NCBI GenBank assembly: GCA_046330135.1
Contig: JAXLTI010000004.1
Coordinates: 620,001-684,000, forward strand
Length of the DNA stretch: 64,000 bases
Source of the DNA: CAYYFX01 sp046330135
Lineage (GTDB): Bacteria > ARS69
Direction: 5' to 3'
Position 1 is the first letter of the stretch, and every line of letters begins with the position of its first letter. A program made the position numbers and the translations under genes. This document shows positions 8,601-16,144 of the stretch, in pieces. Under the pieces are notes generated by a model. The model saw only the letters and a program-made list of their open reading frames with translations, did not search any database and was not told the origin of the DNA.

Positions 8601-9816
8601 GTACGGGAACGCCGGGACGATCGGTCCGGGCACCTTCCAGCAGTGGATCAACACGCAGCAGGGGCTGGATCCCTACAGCCTCGTGCGCGGCGGGCGTCAC
8701 CACATCCGCCTCGACGCGGACGCGCTGAACCAGGTCACGGAGATGTTCGAGACGGACAACACGTTCGTGGATTGGTTCGTCTGGACGCCCTACGACCTCG
8801 TGAACCAGACGCCCGTCATCCGCAACGCGCCGCCGCTGAAGGATCCCGTGGGCTACACGGAGTACTCGGTGGACGGCTTCCGGGCGGCTCCGGCGGGCAG
8901 CTACTGGACCGGCGTCGGCGTCCTGCCGTCGAGCGCGACGGGGGACTACGACGTCCGGCTCCACACCGCTTCCACGGGCAGCAAAGACGGCTTCGGCAGC
9001 TGGCTCGAGTGGTCGGGCGATGCCACGGACGGCGCCTGCGACTTCGCTGTCGTGAACTACAACGCGGCGGCGAGCGCGGCCTACGACTACGGCATCCTCA
9101 ACTGGAACGCCGACGGGAGCACTTGCTCCGTCCAGCGGGCGGACGCCCCGTACTGGGGCTCGATGCCGCCGGGCGTGACGAGGCTCGGTCCGTTCACGCT
9201 GGGCGCGAACGAGGTCTTCGACCTGCACGAGGTGTTCCTCGGTACGGGCACGCCGGTGTACATCGGCGTGAACAACCTCTCGGGCAATGCGAACCTCGGG
9301 ATTTCCGCGTTCGACGGTACGATCCCGTACCACGTGAAGTACTCGGGGTACCTGGCCAACGCCAACGGGGACGGCGCCGACGAGCATCTGACGGCGATCG
9401 TTCCGGCCGGCCAGTTCTGGGGCATCGCGGTCTGGAAGAGCGCGAGCGGCGACCTCCCGAAGACGGCGACGTACGAGATCGTCATCTCGGTGGGCAGCAA
9501 CCCGGTGGATGCGCCGGTGATCGAGGCTCCTCCGGCGAAGTTCGCGCTGGCCGCTCCGGTCCCGAACCCGTTCCGCTCGCAGTCGGAGATTCGCTTCGAC
9601 GTGCCGGTGAACGGCGGACGGTCACTGGTGGCGGTGTACGACCTGCAAGGGCGCCGGATCGCGACGCTCGCTCAGGGTGAGCAGGCTGCGGGCCGCCACT
9701 CCCTCTCGTGGGATGGGCGCGACTCGTCCGGCCGGCAGGTCGCGGCCGGGGTCTACTTCGTGCGGCTGGAGTCGTCGGCCGTCACCGAGACCCGGAAGGT
9801 GACTCTCTTGAGGTAG
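5659..9816 (+). CDS. Secreted subtilisin-like (S8) serine protease with duplicated C-terminal modules and FlgD-like sorting domain
   Basis: 1385 residues. Signal peptide 1-24, then a pro-region to about 230 (SRDKIIVKFVEGMKVRL). The catalytic domain spans about 250-530: Asp260 in VCDCEW, His291 in GPEHGTAVLGEI, oxyanion Asn in EAGGNGS and Ser478 in SGTSSASP. The DCEW context places it in the divergent subgroup that has D-x-E-x instead of DTG. Many Cys residues suggest disulfides. Two similar regions follow, about 555-915 and 930-1290, each starting with GWY/SYP-VPR-TT and containing a YVDD/AVDDGW block, DFDIYLH/DYDVRLH and a final GIAVWK. The last 90 residues are a FlgD-like Ig module (PVPNPFRSQ, WDGRDSSG, AGVYFVRL), the likely cell-surface export or anchoring signal. 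It probably digests external protein. Confidence 0.9.
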   Translation: MNRRWVLGLAALVAVGVSPARTSAGVHVAEVRGDFYYDADGHLLGMRNVDPPADLVRKPMSAREKFQMLGIQLPTSVRSLEPRWVPAKPSRVDDRQGLSRDKIIVKFVEGMKVRLRNGRLLADGAAIPSVDAILAKYPDAKVQRAFDVEERILDSDKETGQLIGGKELADLNNFYLITFPTPSEKGVALANELLALNEVETAYLQAHGEAPACGDIAPATPLWRANQFYLDPAPNGVDAVYSWAYHPGGNGAGAGFYVCDCEWAWCFGHEDINIAVTDVLNGSVNNTGPEHGTAVLGEIGSCDNGYGTTGISSDVSLKMCDFDNAATWAAAITFADGVLFPGEVMLLEIHILGPSSGLTCTCNCGQFEYVPVEWDVASWNAIQTATANGTVVVEAGGNGSMNLDAAQYSGWFNPGHDSGAIIVGAGTSGGHAPECWTDYGSRVNVHGYGDTVYSTGYGDLWNQASCEQDYTASFSGTSSASPIITGVCADLQGIANQKYGYDISPSLMRAAIQVGGTPQGAPTTHHIGPMPNMVNAINAIEPDMVATFTPGGWSYPIVPRTTADSNGGYAPLAAAALPGNVAATYWNWTEWNQSVYSPTLNSPRALVAVDDGWLWQCFNSNFGANTWQWCGNTGGPDNIKGGRHTVMDRADYLDAEAESNEGNNDWTRQFIWSPYVLSVNTPVTRSYDPPKTSTGYGPYYNAEGFQGTTGSQYWHAFAILPTQASDDFDIYLHNETPMNIPQQGFGASVASSGFLNGQIDFVILDRNTIPGGTYYASGIDWAGTGNKVVEYDQDHGIVANPGTNGPYTLAAGNLIELHEIYIASGVQTRIQVHWLSGGADYGLSVHRDPSGFSSKGDYISGGYANNVGPGQDEYVIVSPAAGNWHGIAVWKAQTADLGQSLTYQLIVSQSPNLTASTPSGWYGPVVPRNTTDATLVSAPLPATLNGNQTTTSYNFSTYNEGPNNAVSPWQTRLYVDDTWYWYGNAGTIGPGTFQQWINTQQGLDPYSLVRGGRHHIRLDADALNQVTEMFETDNTFVDWFVWTPYDLVNQTPVIRNAPPLKDPVGYTEYSVDGFRAAPAGSYWTGVGVLPSSATGDYDVRLHTASTGSKDGFGSWLEWSGDATDGACDFAVVNYNAAASAAYDYGILNWNADGSTCSVQRADAPYWGSMPPGVTRLGPFTLGANEVFDLHEVFLGTGTPVYIGVNNLSGNANLGISAFDGTIPYHVKYSGYLANANGDGADEHLTAIVPAGQFWGIAVWKSASGDLPKTATYEIVISVGSNPVDAPVIEAPPAKFALAAPVPNPFRSQSEIRFDVPVNGGRSLVAVYDLQGRRIATLAQGEQAAGRHSLSWDGRDSSGRQVAAGVYFVRLESSAVTETRKVTLLR

Positions 9817-9906
9817 ATTCGGCATCTGAGGTTCAGACGCGGGGGCCGGGGGCGCAATGCGCTCTCGGCCCTTCGCCGGATGGACGGGTCTTCAAGCGGA
9901 GGTGCC

Positions 9907-10467
9907 ATGTCCGAGAAGCGCCGGGAGATCGCGACGCTCGCGGGAGGCTGTTTCTGGTGCCTCGAAGCCGTTTACCAGGAAGTGCGCGGCGTCGAGGCGA
10001 TCGTGTCGGGGTACACGGGGGGACGACGGGCGAGCCCCACGTACGAGCAAGTCTGCAGCGGAGCCACCGGCCACGCCGAGGCCGTGCAGGTGACGTTCGA
10101 TCCGGAGGTCATCTCCTACCGGGAGATCCTCGAGGTCTACTTCGCCATCCACGATCCCACCACGCTGGACCGTCAGGGCGCGGACGTCGGCTCGCAGTAC
10201 CGCTCCGCGATCTTTTTCCACACCCCGGAGCAGAAGGCCGCCGCCGAGGCCGTCGTGGCGGAATTGAGCGCGGCCGAGATCTGGGACGCGCCGATCGTGA
10301 CGGAGATCGTCCCCGCCGCGCCGTTCCATGCGGCGGAGGGCTATCACCAGGACTACTTCCGGCGAAACCCGGGTCAGGGCTACTGTCGAGCCGTCATCGC
10401 GCCCAAGATCGCGAAGTTCCGCGCGAGCGCGCTCGCGCGCTTGCGAAAGACGTCGCCGGCGCGCTAG
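9907..10467 (+). CDS. msrA: Peptide-methionine (S)-S-oxide reductase
   Basis: 186 residues. It reduces methionine-S-sulfoxide in proteins using thioredoxin. GGCFWCLEAVY carries the catalytic Cys15 and a second Cys18. YTGG, TGHAEAVQVTFDP, DPTTLDRQGADVGSQYRS and EGYHQDYF are all standard MsrA blocks. A C-terminal Cys in GQGYCRAVI is the probable resolving cysteine. The ATG at 9907 follows GGAGGT by 3-4 bases; an upstream in-frame ATG lacks a site. No signal peptide, so it is cytoplasmic. The transglycosylase gene follows 16 bases later. Confidence 0.95.
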   Translation: MSEKRREIATLAGGCFWCLEAVYQEVRGVEAIVSGYTGGRRASPTYEQVCSGATGHAEAVQVTFDPEVISYREILEVYFAIHDPTTLDRQGADVGSQYRSAIFFHTPEQKAAAEAVVAELSAAEIWDAPIVTEIVPAAPFHAAEGYHQDYFRRNPGQGYCRAVIAPKIAKFRASALARLRKTSPAR

Positions 10468-10483
10468 GGGAGAGGGAGCGTCG

Positions 10484-11323
10484 ATGCGGAACGTGACGCC
10501 GGCTTCCGACGGCGAGGCGCTGCCGCGACCGTCCCTGTCTCCCGCAGACGAGGACGTCGAGGACGCCGTTTCCACACCGCGGCTCGATCGCGAGCGCGCC
10601 AGGGCGCGGACGTTCGCGCGGCGTCATCCTGTTCGCACGCTGCTCCTTCGGGCGGCGGCCGGGATCTTCCTGTTCACGTTCCTGCAAGTGCTGATCCTGC
10701 GGTGGATCCCGCCCTTCACGAGCGCGTTCATGCTGCAACGGCAGATCGGGCTCTTGCTGCACGGCGCCGATCCTTCTCTGCGTCACCGGTGGGTGGGGTG
10801 GCGCGAGATCCCACCGTCGATGCGGCTCGCCGTGGTGGCGGCGGAAGACCAGACCTTCCCGCATCACTGGGGCTTCGACTTCCGCTCCATCCAGGACGCC
10901 GCCGAGGACAACGCGGACGGACGGCGTGTACGCGGCGCGAGCACGATCTCCCAGCAGGTCGCGAAGAACTTGTTTCTCTGGTCGGACCGGAGCTGGGTGC
11001 GGAAGGGTCTCGAAGCCTACTACACGGTGTTGATCGAGTTGCTCTGGCCGAAGCGACGCGTGCTGGAGGTCTACCTCAACGTGTGCGAGTTCGGCGACCG
11101 CGTCTACGGCGTCGCCGCCGCGGCCGACACCTTCTTCCAGGAGCCGCCGTCGCGCATCACGCGGCACGAGGCCGCGCTGCTCGCGGCGGTGCTGCCCAGC
11201 CCGCGACGCTTCCGCGCGAACCGGCCCTCGCCATACGTGGAGCGTCGCGCGGAGTGGATCGAGGAGCAGATGGCGCACCTCGGGCCGGGTTACCTCGTTG
11301 ATCTCGATTCGCGCCGCCGCTAA
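10484..11323 (+). CDS. mtgA: Monofunctional biosynthetic peptidoglycan transglycosylase
   Basis: 279 residues. It polymerises lipid II glycan strands at the outer face of the inner membrane. A cytoplasmic N-terminus of about 50 residues, longer than usual, precedes a single membrane helix (about 52-72). The GT51 domain shows VAAEDQTFPHHWGFD with catalytic Glu121, RGASTISQQVAKNLFLW, KGLEAYYTVLIE and YLNVCEFGDRVYGV. There is no transpeptidase domain, as expected for MtgA. The start follows GGGAG. The gene may be co-transcribed with msrA. Confidence 0.92.
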   Translation: MRNVTPASDGEALPRPSLSPADEDVEDAVSTPRLDRERARARTFARRHPVRTLLLRAAAGIFLFTFLQVLILRWIPPFTSAFMLQRQIGLLLHGADPSLRHRWVGWREIPPSMRLAVVAAEDQTFPHHWGFDFRSIQDAAEDNADGRRVRGASTISQQVAKNLFLWSDRSWVRKGLEAYYTVLIELLWPKRRVLEVYLNVCEFGDRVYGVAAAADTFFQEPPSRITRHEAALLAAVLPSPRRFRANRPSPYVERRAEWIEEQMAHLGPGYLVDLDSRRR

Positions 11324-11490
11324 AGTCATTCGGGGCCTGGACTTATGCTTCGGTGGCCGGTCGTCAGATCGGTCGGGCAGCACCCCCCCCCGAGTAGATG
11401 AACGATTTGTCTTGAAATGAGTGTTGCGAGTGCCGTAGCTTGCGACCAACGGCGCGTAGGGAGCGATCGAAACCCCGCCGCTCTCCCGCC

Positions 11491-11531
11491 AAGCCGAGTC
11501 CGGCCCACGTCCCAACCTGGGCCCTCGGCTT
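11491..11531 (+). other. Strong two-part hairpin in the leader of the beta-helix gene
   Basis: Outer arms AAGCCGAG (11491-11498) and CTCGGCTT (11524-11531) pair perfectly. Inner arms GGCCCA (11502-11507) and TGGGCC (11518-11523) also pair, leaving a 10-nt loop. It lies about 55 bases before the ATG at 11587. There is no T-run, so it is more likely a leader structure or mRNA stabiliser than a terminator. Confidence 0.55.
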
Positions 11532-11586
11532 CGCCCCCTACGCAACGAGAGAGCGGTTTCAAGTGCCCTCGAAGGGGGGTGCGACG

Positions 11587-11760
11587 ATGTCTCTCTTCCG
11601 AGAGTCTCCGAGGGGGCGAGCCCTGTTGCGGCGCCCCGACTGTTGGCATCCGGGCCACAGAGTGGCCCACCGGCTCCACGTCCTGGTAGCCTTGCCGTGC
11701 CTGATCGCCATGGGGCTGACGCCAGTGCATGCCGATCCGTGGTGCTCGACGGTACACGGA
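11587..11760 (+). other. Signal-peptide segment of the following beta-helix protein, in a different frame
   Basis: From the ATG at 11587 the frame encodes a basic N-terminus and then a hydrophobic export signal (RLHVLVALPCLIAMGLTPVHAD) with an AxA-like cleavage site. After about 11740 this frame loses protein character and becomes Arg-rich, while the next frame (open from 11705) becomes the beta-helix protein. A single-base indel near 11735-11765 would join them into one 850-residue exported protein. It may be a sequencing/assembly error, a real mutation or a programmed shift. Confidence 0.65.
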
Positions 11761-14143
11761 CCTCTTCCAAGAGGGCTCAGGCGACGCGAACTGGACCAAC
11801 GTCTTCGCCCCCTACTCGAATCCGAGCACGAACCTGTACGCGGACACGACGTACTCCGGCGGGGCTCCGGCCAGTCTGCGGAGGCAGGACGTCCGGAGCG
11901 GGATCAGCATCTACGACGTCCATTGGGCCGACGTGGGACGCGACTCCATGTACGTGAGCGTCCGGTTCGACGCACCGACTGATGTCGCCGATACCCTCCG
12001 GGCGAACACGACGTGGGACGGGCTCGTGCAGGTGACGGGGGACATCGTCGTCGCGCCGGGAGTCGCGCTGACGGCCACGGAGAACGCCCGGGTCTACTGC
12101 AAGGCGAAGGACCTCCGACATGCCAGCAAGGACGCGGGAAAGACGGAAATCACCGTACGCGGAAAGGTCGACGTCCAGGGTGCCACCGGCAGTCCCGTCA
12201 AGATCAGTTCGTCGCGCGACAGCGCCTTCGACCATTTCCTTGGGGAACTGGACGCGGCAGCGGCCGTTGGAGACTGGTACGGATTCCGCTTTGATCTCGT
12301 GGGCTGTGAACGGGGTGGGGCGGCCTACGGGTACGCAGGCTGCCTCCAGCCGATCAGCTCGGTGGATCACGCGAGCATCGCCTATGGCAAGGTCGGTATC
12401 GCGATCGAGAACTACTGCGCGCCGAGCATCAAGAACACGACGTTCTCGCACATCCTCGACGCGAAGGACATCTACCTCGACAGCACGGACGTGTTCATCC
12501 CCCACGGTCACTGGGCGAATGGGGTCTGCGACTCGGTGTTCGTCGACGCGCCAGGCGAGTGGAGCCTGACCGCAGGCACGAACGTCGTCGCCTCGACCGG
12601 GGGATGCCGCGACGGCTGGATTGGCGCGACCGGGAAGGTGGATCTCGTCGCCGACGGGAGGCTCACGGCGGCGGGGAACAACGCCGCCGGCGACTCCGTC
12701 TACTTCCGCCCGGCGACGGTCACGAGTCCCTCCTCGCCGAACGCCGGGAAGGACTGGGGCGGCATCACGCTCGGCCGGTGGGCGCCGCAGAGCAGCCTCC
12801 AGTACGCGCAGGTGGGGAACGCGGCCACGCCGATCTACGTGGAGCGCCCGGACAGCGTCTTCATCCGGCACTCGCGAGTCCACCACTTTGCGGATACGGG
12901 GATCTGGGCGAAGTACGCCGAGCACCGGGGAATCACGATCGCCAACTGCGTCGTCGACCGCGGTGAGGACCTGTATCGGGAACTCGGTGGCACTGGGATC
13001 TACGTTGACCAGGCGGATAGCGCGCACGTGGCGGGGAACCAAGTGCTCCTGTGGGGCCGAGACAAGGACGAGGGCGGGACGGGGATCTCGGTTTGGTACG
13101 GAAAGACATTCTGCCTGACCGGACCGCCTTCGCATCGCGGGCTCTTGCTCGAAGACAACTTCGTCATGGGGCCGCAGGGGACGCCACAGTATGGATCGGC
13201 GTACTCCGGTCTCAAGTTCGACTGGCCGTGCGGCTCGACCCTGCGCTCAGTGAGCGCGCTCGAGAACTGGTCCGAGGACTGGGAGTTCGCCGGGATGGAG
13301 TTCCAGGAACCTTCCGACGTCCAGGTGAACTGCAACCGGGTCGTTCAGAGCAAGCGTGACGTCGACATCTACCGGTCTGACGCGACAGGCTCGGCGATCC
13401 GGTTCAAGAACAACGCCTTCGAGGCGCTAACTGCGGACTCCGCCTTCTTCGCGCTGCGCACGAACGACGCCGTGAAGACCAAGCTCGGGCCGGCGCAGTC
13501 CGATCGTGGCGCCAACGTGCTCACGGTGAATCTCTACAACACGAAGTTCATCTACGAGACCGACACCGGAGCCACCGATACATTAGACGCCCGGAACAAC
13601 TACTGGGCTACAGACTCCTTGGGAACCCGCACGTTGCTGGCTGACTCCACGGAGATCGAGAATCGCCTGGCGCCGCCCGGTTACCTCATCAAGATCGCGG
13701 GCTTCTACACGGAGCCAGTGAATCCGCCCTGCGAGGCAACGCGCCCCGGTGACGCGCCAGCAGATACCGCCTTCCCGAGAGCCTTTGTGCAGGGCCCAAG
13801 GCGTGCCTCGCTCGACGAGGACGTGGCGCTTGCTGCCGCGGAAGACGGGCTCACCCAGAAGCTCGAACTCAGCACGCCCTACCCGAACCCGGGGGCCAAC
13901 GGAGTGAACCTCCAACTCGCCGTACCGAAGGATAGGACGGGGACGTACGTACTGGAGGTCTTCGACGTCGGGGGGCGGAGGCTGCTCGACTCGCGCCGGG
14001 AGGTCGCGGCCCCTGGGAGATACCCGATCTCCTGGGCGGGGAGAGACAGCCGGGGCCAGCAGGTCGGCGCCGGAGTGTACTTCCTCAGGCTCCGCGGCCC
14101 GAGTGGCTTCGTGGAAATGAGGAAGGTCACGGTGGTACGCTAA
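11729..14143 (+). CDS. Right-handed beta-helix protein with FlgD-like C-terminal module (signal peptide out of frame)
   Basis: 804 codons from the first ATG in this frame, but the true N-terminus probably lies at 11587 in the preceding frame. The body has repeating short strands and turns with parallel beta-helix signatures (LQYAQVGNAATPIYVERPDSVFIRHSRVHHF, GITIANCVVDRGED, GTGIYVDQADSAHVAGNQV). The last 90 residues are the FlgD-like Ig module (STPYPNPGANG, GGRRLLDSR, SWAGRDSRGQQV, AGVYFLRL, RKVTVVR), as in the large protease. Likely a cell-surface or secreted protein that binds or cleaves carbohydrate, though no catalytic signature can be named. It overlaps the next exported beta-helix gene by one base, so they form an operon. 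Confidence 0.75.
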   Translation: MPIRGARRYTDLFQEGSGDANWTNVFAPYSNPSTNLYADTTYSGGAPASLRRQDVRSGISIYDVHWADVGRDSMYVSVRFDAPTDVADTLRANTTWDGLVQVTGDIVVAPGVALTATENARVYCKAKDLRHASKDAGKTEITVRGKVDVQGATGSPVKISSSRDSAFDHFLGELDAAAAVGDWYGFRFDLVGCERGGAAYGYAGCLQPISSVDHASIAYGKVGIAIENYCAPSIKNTTFSHILDAKDIYLDSTDVFIPHGHWANGVCDSVFVDAPGEWSLTAGTNVVASTGGCRDGWIGATGKVDLVADGRLTAAGNNAAGDSVYFRPATVTSPSSPNAGKDWGGITLGRWAPQSSLQYAQVGNAATPIYVERPDSVFIRHSRVHHFADTGIWAKYAEHRGITIANCVVDRGEDLYRELGGTGIYVDQADSAHVAGNQVLLWGRDKDEGGTGISVWYGKTFCLTGPPSHRGLLLEDNFVMGPQGTPQYGSAYSGLKFDWPCGSTLRSVSALENWSEDWEFAGMEFQEPSDVQVNCNRVVQSKRDVDIYRSDATGSAIRFKNNAFEALTADSAFFALRTNDAVKTKLGPAQSDRGANVLTVNLYNTKFIYETDTGATDTLDARNNYWATDSLGTRTLLADSTEIENRLAPPGYLIKIAGFYTEPVNPPCEATRPGDAPADTAFPRAFVQGPRRASLDEDVALAAAEDGLTQKLELSTPYPNPGANGVNLQLAVPKDRTGTYVLEVFDVGGRRLLDSRREVAAPGRYPISWAGRDSRGQQVGAGVYFLRLRGPSGFVEMRKVTVVR

Positions 14144-15465
14144 TGGTGGCCATGATCCGTCCTTTCGCAGTGATTCTGGTGGTCGGCCTCCTGGTGGGGC
14201 CGACCAGCACCCTTGCTGTCACCCGACATGTACCTGGGGAGCACTCAACCATCCAGGCGGGGCTGGACGCCAGCGTGGCCGGCGATTCCGTGGTAGTCGC
14301 GCCCGGGATCTACACGCACGTGGAGGTACGGGACCTTGGCGGTCCGTTCCGCTGGACAGCGTGCGTGTTCATGGTCAATGGCGTGGTTCTGCGTTCGGAG
14401 GGCGGTCCTTCGGTCACGGCAATCGAAATGGACGAGGCGCCGGGCCCACAGGATCAGGTGATCCTCGCGCTGGCCGTCGGAACGGAGTTCACATCCATCG
14501 AGGGCTTCGCTATCACCACATCCCTTCCTCTGCGCGGGTGCTACCTTGAGGGGTATTTGACATACCAGAACTGCGCGTTCCATGACCTAACCGCGGGGCA
14601 GAGTTCCGGTGGCGGGATCGCGGCCAACGGCAACCTTACGCTGATTGGGTGCGAGTTCGAAAACTGCCGTGCCTTCAGCGGCGGTGCGATCTACCACGCA
14701 AACGGTTGGCTCGAGATGCACGACACCGTCGTCCGTGACTGTGGGTCCGTCGGCGTACTCTCGGCAGGGAACTACTCCGACCCGCCGGAGGGAGCCTACA
14801 TCGAAGGCTGCGCATTCGAGGGCTGCTGGGGTACGGGCGTCCAGTTCTCAGATCCGTACTTCGGCGGCGCCACTGTCCGCGCCTGCCGGTTTGTGAACAA
14901 CACGAACAGCACCACGGGCGGCGGCGCGATTCGGAAGGGCAGCATCGGCTCGACGCTCGTCGAGGACTGTCTCTTCCTCAACAACCGGACGAACGGGGCG
15001 AACGGGATCGGAGGAGCCATCTCTATTGGTGGCACCGCGACTGAACGTGAGAACACGTTCTTCGGGAACAGCGCCCCGCATGCGGACGTTGGTGGTGGTG
15101 CGGTCGCGCTGTCCGGTGGTCCACATCAGTTCATGAACAACGTGATCGCGGAGTCAAACGTGCCCGCAGTCTTCGCTTACAATGCTGTCGTCCAGTCCGT
15201 GTGCAACGTGTTCTGGCAGAACGTAGGTGGCGCGGGGGTCTACTTCACACACGGCCCAACGGACCGGGAGGTAGATCCCCTCTTCTGTGATGTCCCTGGC
15301 GGGGACTTCCACGTGATGGTCGGTTCCCCGTGCCTTCCCGAGGGCTCGATCGGCTGCGGGCTCATCGGGGCCTTCGGGGAAGGCTGCGGTGTCGTCTCCG
15401 TCGAGCGTCAGTCGTGGGGCAAGATCAAGGGCGCCTACCGGGCGCCAGATGGAGGCCAGCCATGA
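14143..15465 (+). CDS. Exported parallel beta-helix protein
   Basis: 440 residues with a signal peptide (about 1-25, IRPFAVILVVGLLVGPTSTLA). It begins with the typical opening of Pel/right-handed beta-helix proteins, HSTIQAGLDASVAGDSVVVAPGIY. Cys-containing coils follow (NCAFHDLTAGQSSGGGIAANGNL, GCEFENCRAFSGGAIYHANG, DCLFLNNRTNG). It lacks the FlgD module and ends in VERQSWGKIKGAYRAPDG. An alternative ATG at 14152 would remove three residues. It overlaps the genes on both sides (1 and 4 bases). Role unknown; a surface adhesin or polysaccharide-binding protein is plausible. Confidence 0.8.
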   Translation: MVAMIRPFAVILVVGLLVGPTSTLAVTRHVPGEHSTIQAGLDASVAGDSVVVAPGIYTHVEVRDLGGPFRWTACVFMVNGVVLRSEGGPSVTAIEMDEAPGPQDQVILALAVGTEFTSIEGFAITTSLPLRGCYLEGYLTYQNCAFHDLTAGQSSGGGIAANGNLTLIGCEFENCRAFSGGAIYHANGWLEMHDTVVRDCGSVGVLSAGNYSDPPEGAYIEGCAFEGCWGTGVQFSDPYFGGATVRACRFVNNTNSTTGGGAIRKGSIGSTLVEDCLFLNNRTNGANGIGGAISIGGTATERENTFFGNSAPHADVGGGAVALSGGPHQFMNNVIAESNVPAVFAYNAVVQSVCNVFWQNVGGAGVYFTHGPTDREVDPLFCDVPGGDFHVMVGSPCLPEGSIGCGLIGAFGEGCGVVSVERQSWGKIKGAYRAPDGGQP

Positions 15466-16028
15466 GACCGCTTCTCGTTCTGCTGGCGACGGGAGTGTTC
15501 GTCGCCGCCACGGCGGCATTCGGTGACGAGCTTGCGCGACCGGTGCGCGACGTCACCGTGATCCAGGATGAGCACGGCGCGGCGAGAATTCTATTCAACG
15601 TCGACCCGTTGACCGGCCTGACGGATATCGCCGTATCGAAGGCACTCCTCCGGTTCACGACTGCCGGTGTGGCAGAGGGGCGGCGGATGACGCTGGTCGT
15701 CCATCCGATCACGAGGCCGTGGTTGGCGGGGTCGGTCAGCTGGACCAGCCCGTGGTCCAACCCCGGCGGAGACTTCGATCCGGAACTCTACGCGCGACTG
15801 GAGCTGAACCTCGCGGAGGGGAGCAGCACGCACGTGCTCGACCTGACGCCGCTGATCAAGGAGATCGTCGAGGAGGGCACGCCCATGCAGGGGTTTCTCC
15901 TCACGGTCGACCCCAGCGAGGGCACGGGACTTCGCGTCGCGGACCTCGGGCGGTTCCAGGGGTTCGGAACAGCCGCGGTTGAGATTCGCTACCGCCACGT
16001 GTCCCCCCGGCTGAGGCGAGCAGGCTGA
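15462..16028 (+). CDS. Exported protein with DNRLRE-like beta domain
   Basis: 188 residues; the ATG overlaps the previous stop. Signal peptide about 1-22. The mature part reads as a single beta-sandwich: an ARILFN strand, ALLRFTTAGVAEGRR, a WTSPWSNPGGDFD loop, and then LDLTPLIKEIVEEGTPMQGFLLTVDP. The latter resembles the DLTPLVQ-W--G--N-G--L pattern of DNRLRE-type carbohydrate-associated domains. That assignment is tentative. It is the last gene of the exported beta-helix operon; a hairpin follows. Confidence 0.6.
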   Translation: MRPLLVLLATGVFVAATAAFGDELARPVRDVTVIQDEHGAARILFNVDPLTGLTDIAVSKALLRFTTAGVAEGRRMTLVVHPITRPWLAGSVSWTSPWSNPGGDFDPELYARLELNLAEGSSTHVLDLTPLIKEIVEEGTPMQGFLLTVDPSEGTGLRVADLGRFQGFGTAAVEIRYRHVSPRLRRAG

Positions 16029-16080
16029 CGCGGGACGGCGGACGCATCGCCGTCAGGTGCGGCACGCGAATTGGCCGCGA

Positions 16081-16104
16081 GGGACGCCGGGCGACCGGCG
16101 TCCC
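16081..16104. terminator. Bidirectional terminator-like hairpin
   Basis: GGGACGCCGG and CCGGCGTCCC form a perfect 10-bp stem with a GCGA tetraloop, between two convergent genes. There is no T-run on either strand, so termination efficiency is uncertain. Confidence 0.6.
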
Positions 16105-16144
16105 TGCCGCCACGTGACTCGGGCAGACGCAGCTTCGGTCACGC

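Noticed and set aside
5557..9387. A 1276-codon open frame on the minus strand under the protease gene
   Set aside because: Composition is Arg/Val/His-rich without any domain, signal peptide or membrane segment; it is the mirror of a strongly coding GC-rich gene.
11430..11535. Resemblance to a cyclic-di-GMP riboswitch upstream of the beta-helix gene
   Set aside because: Only a short CAAGCC--CGGCC block fits; the conserved GAAA receptor and the downstream AGGTAGCGGGG block are missing.
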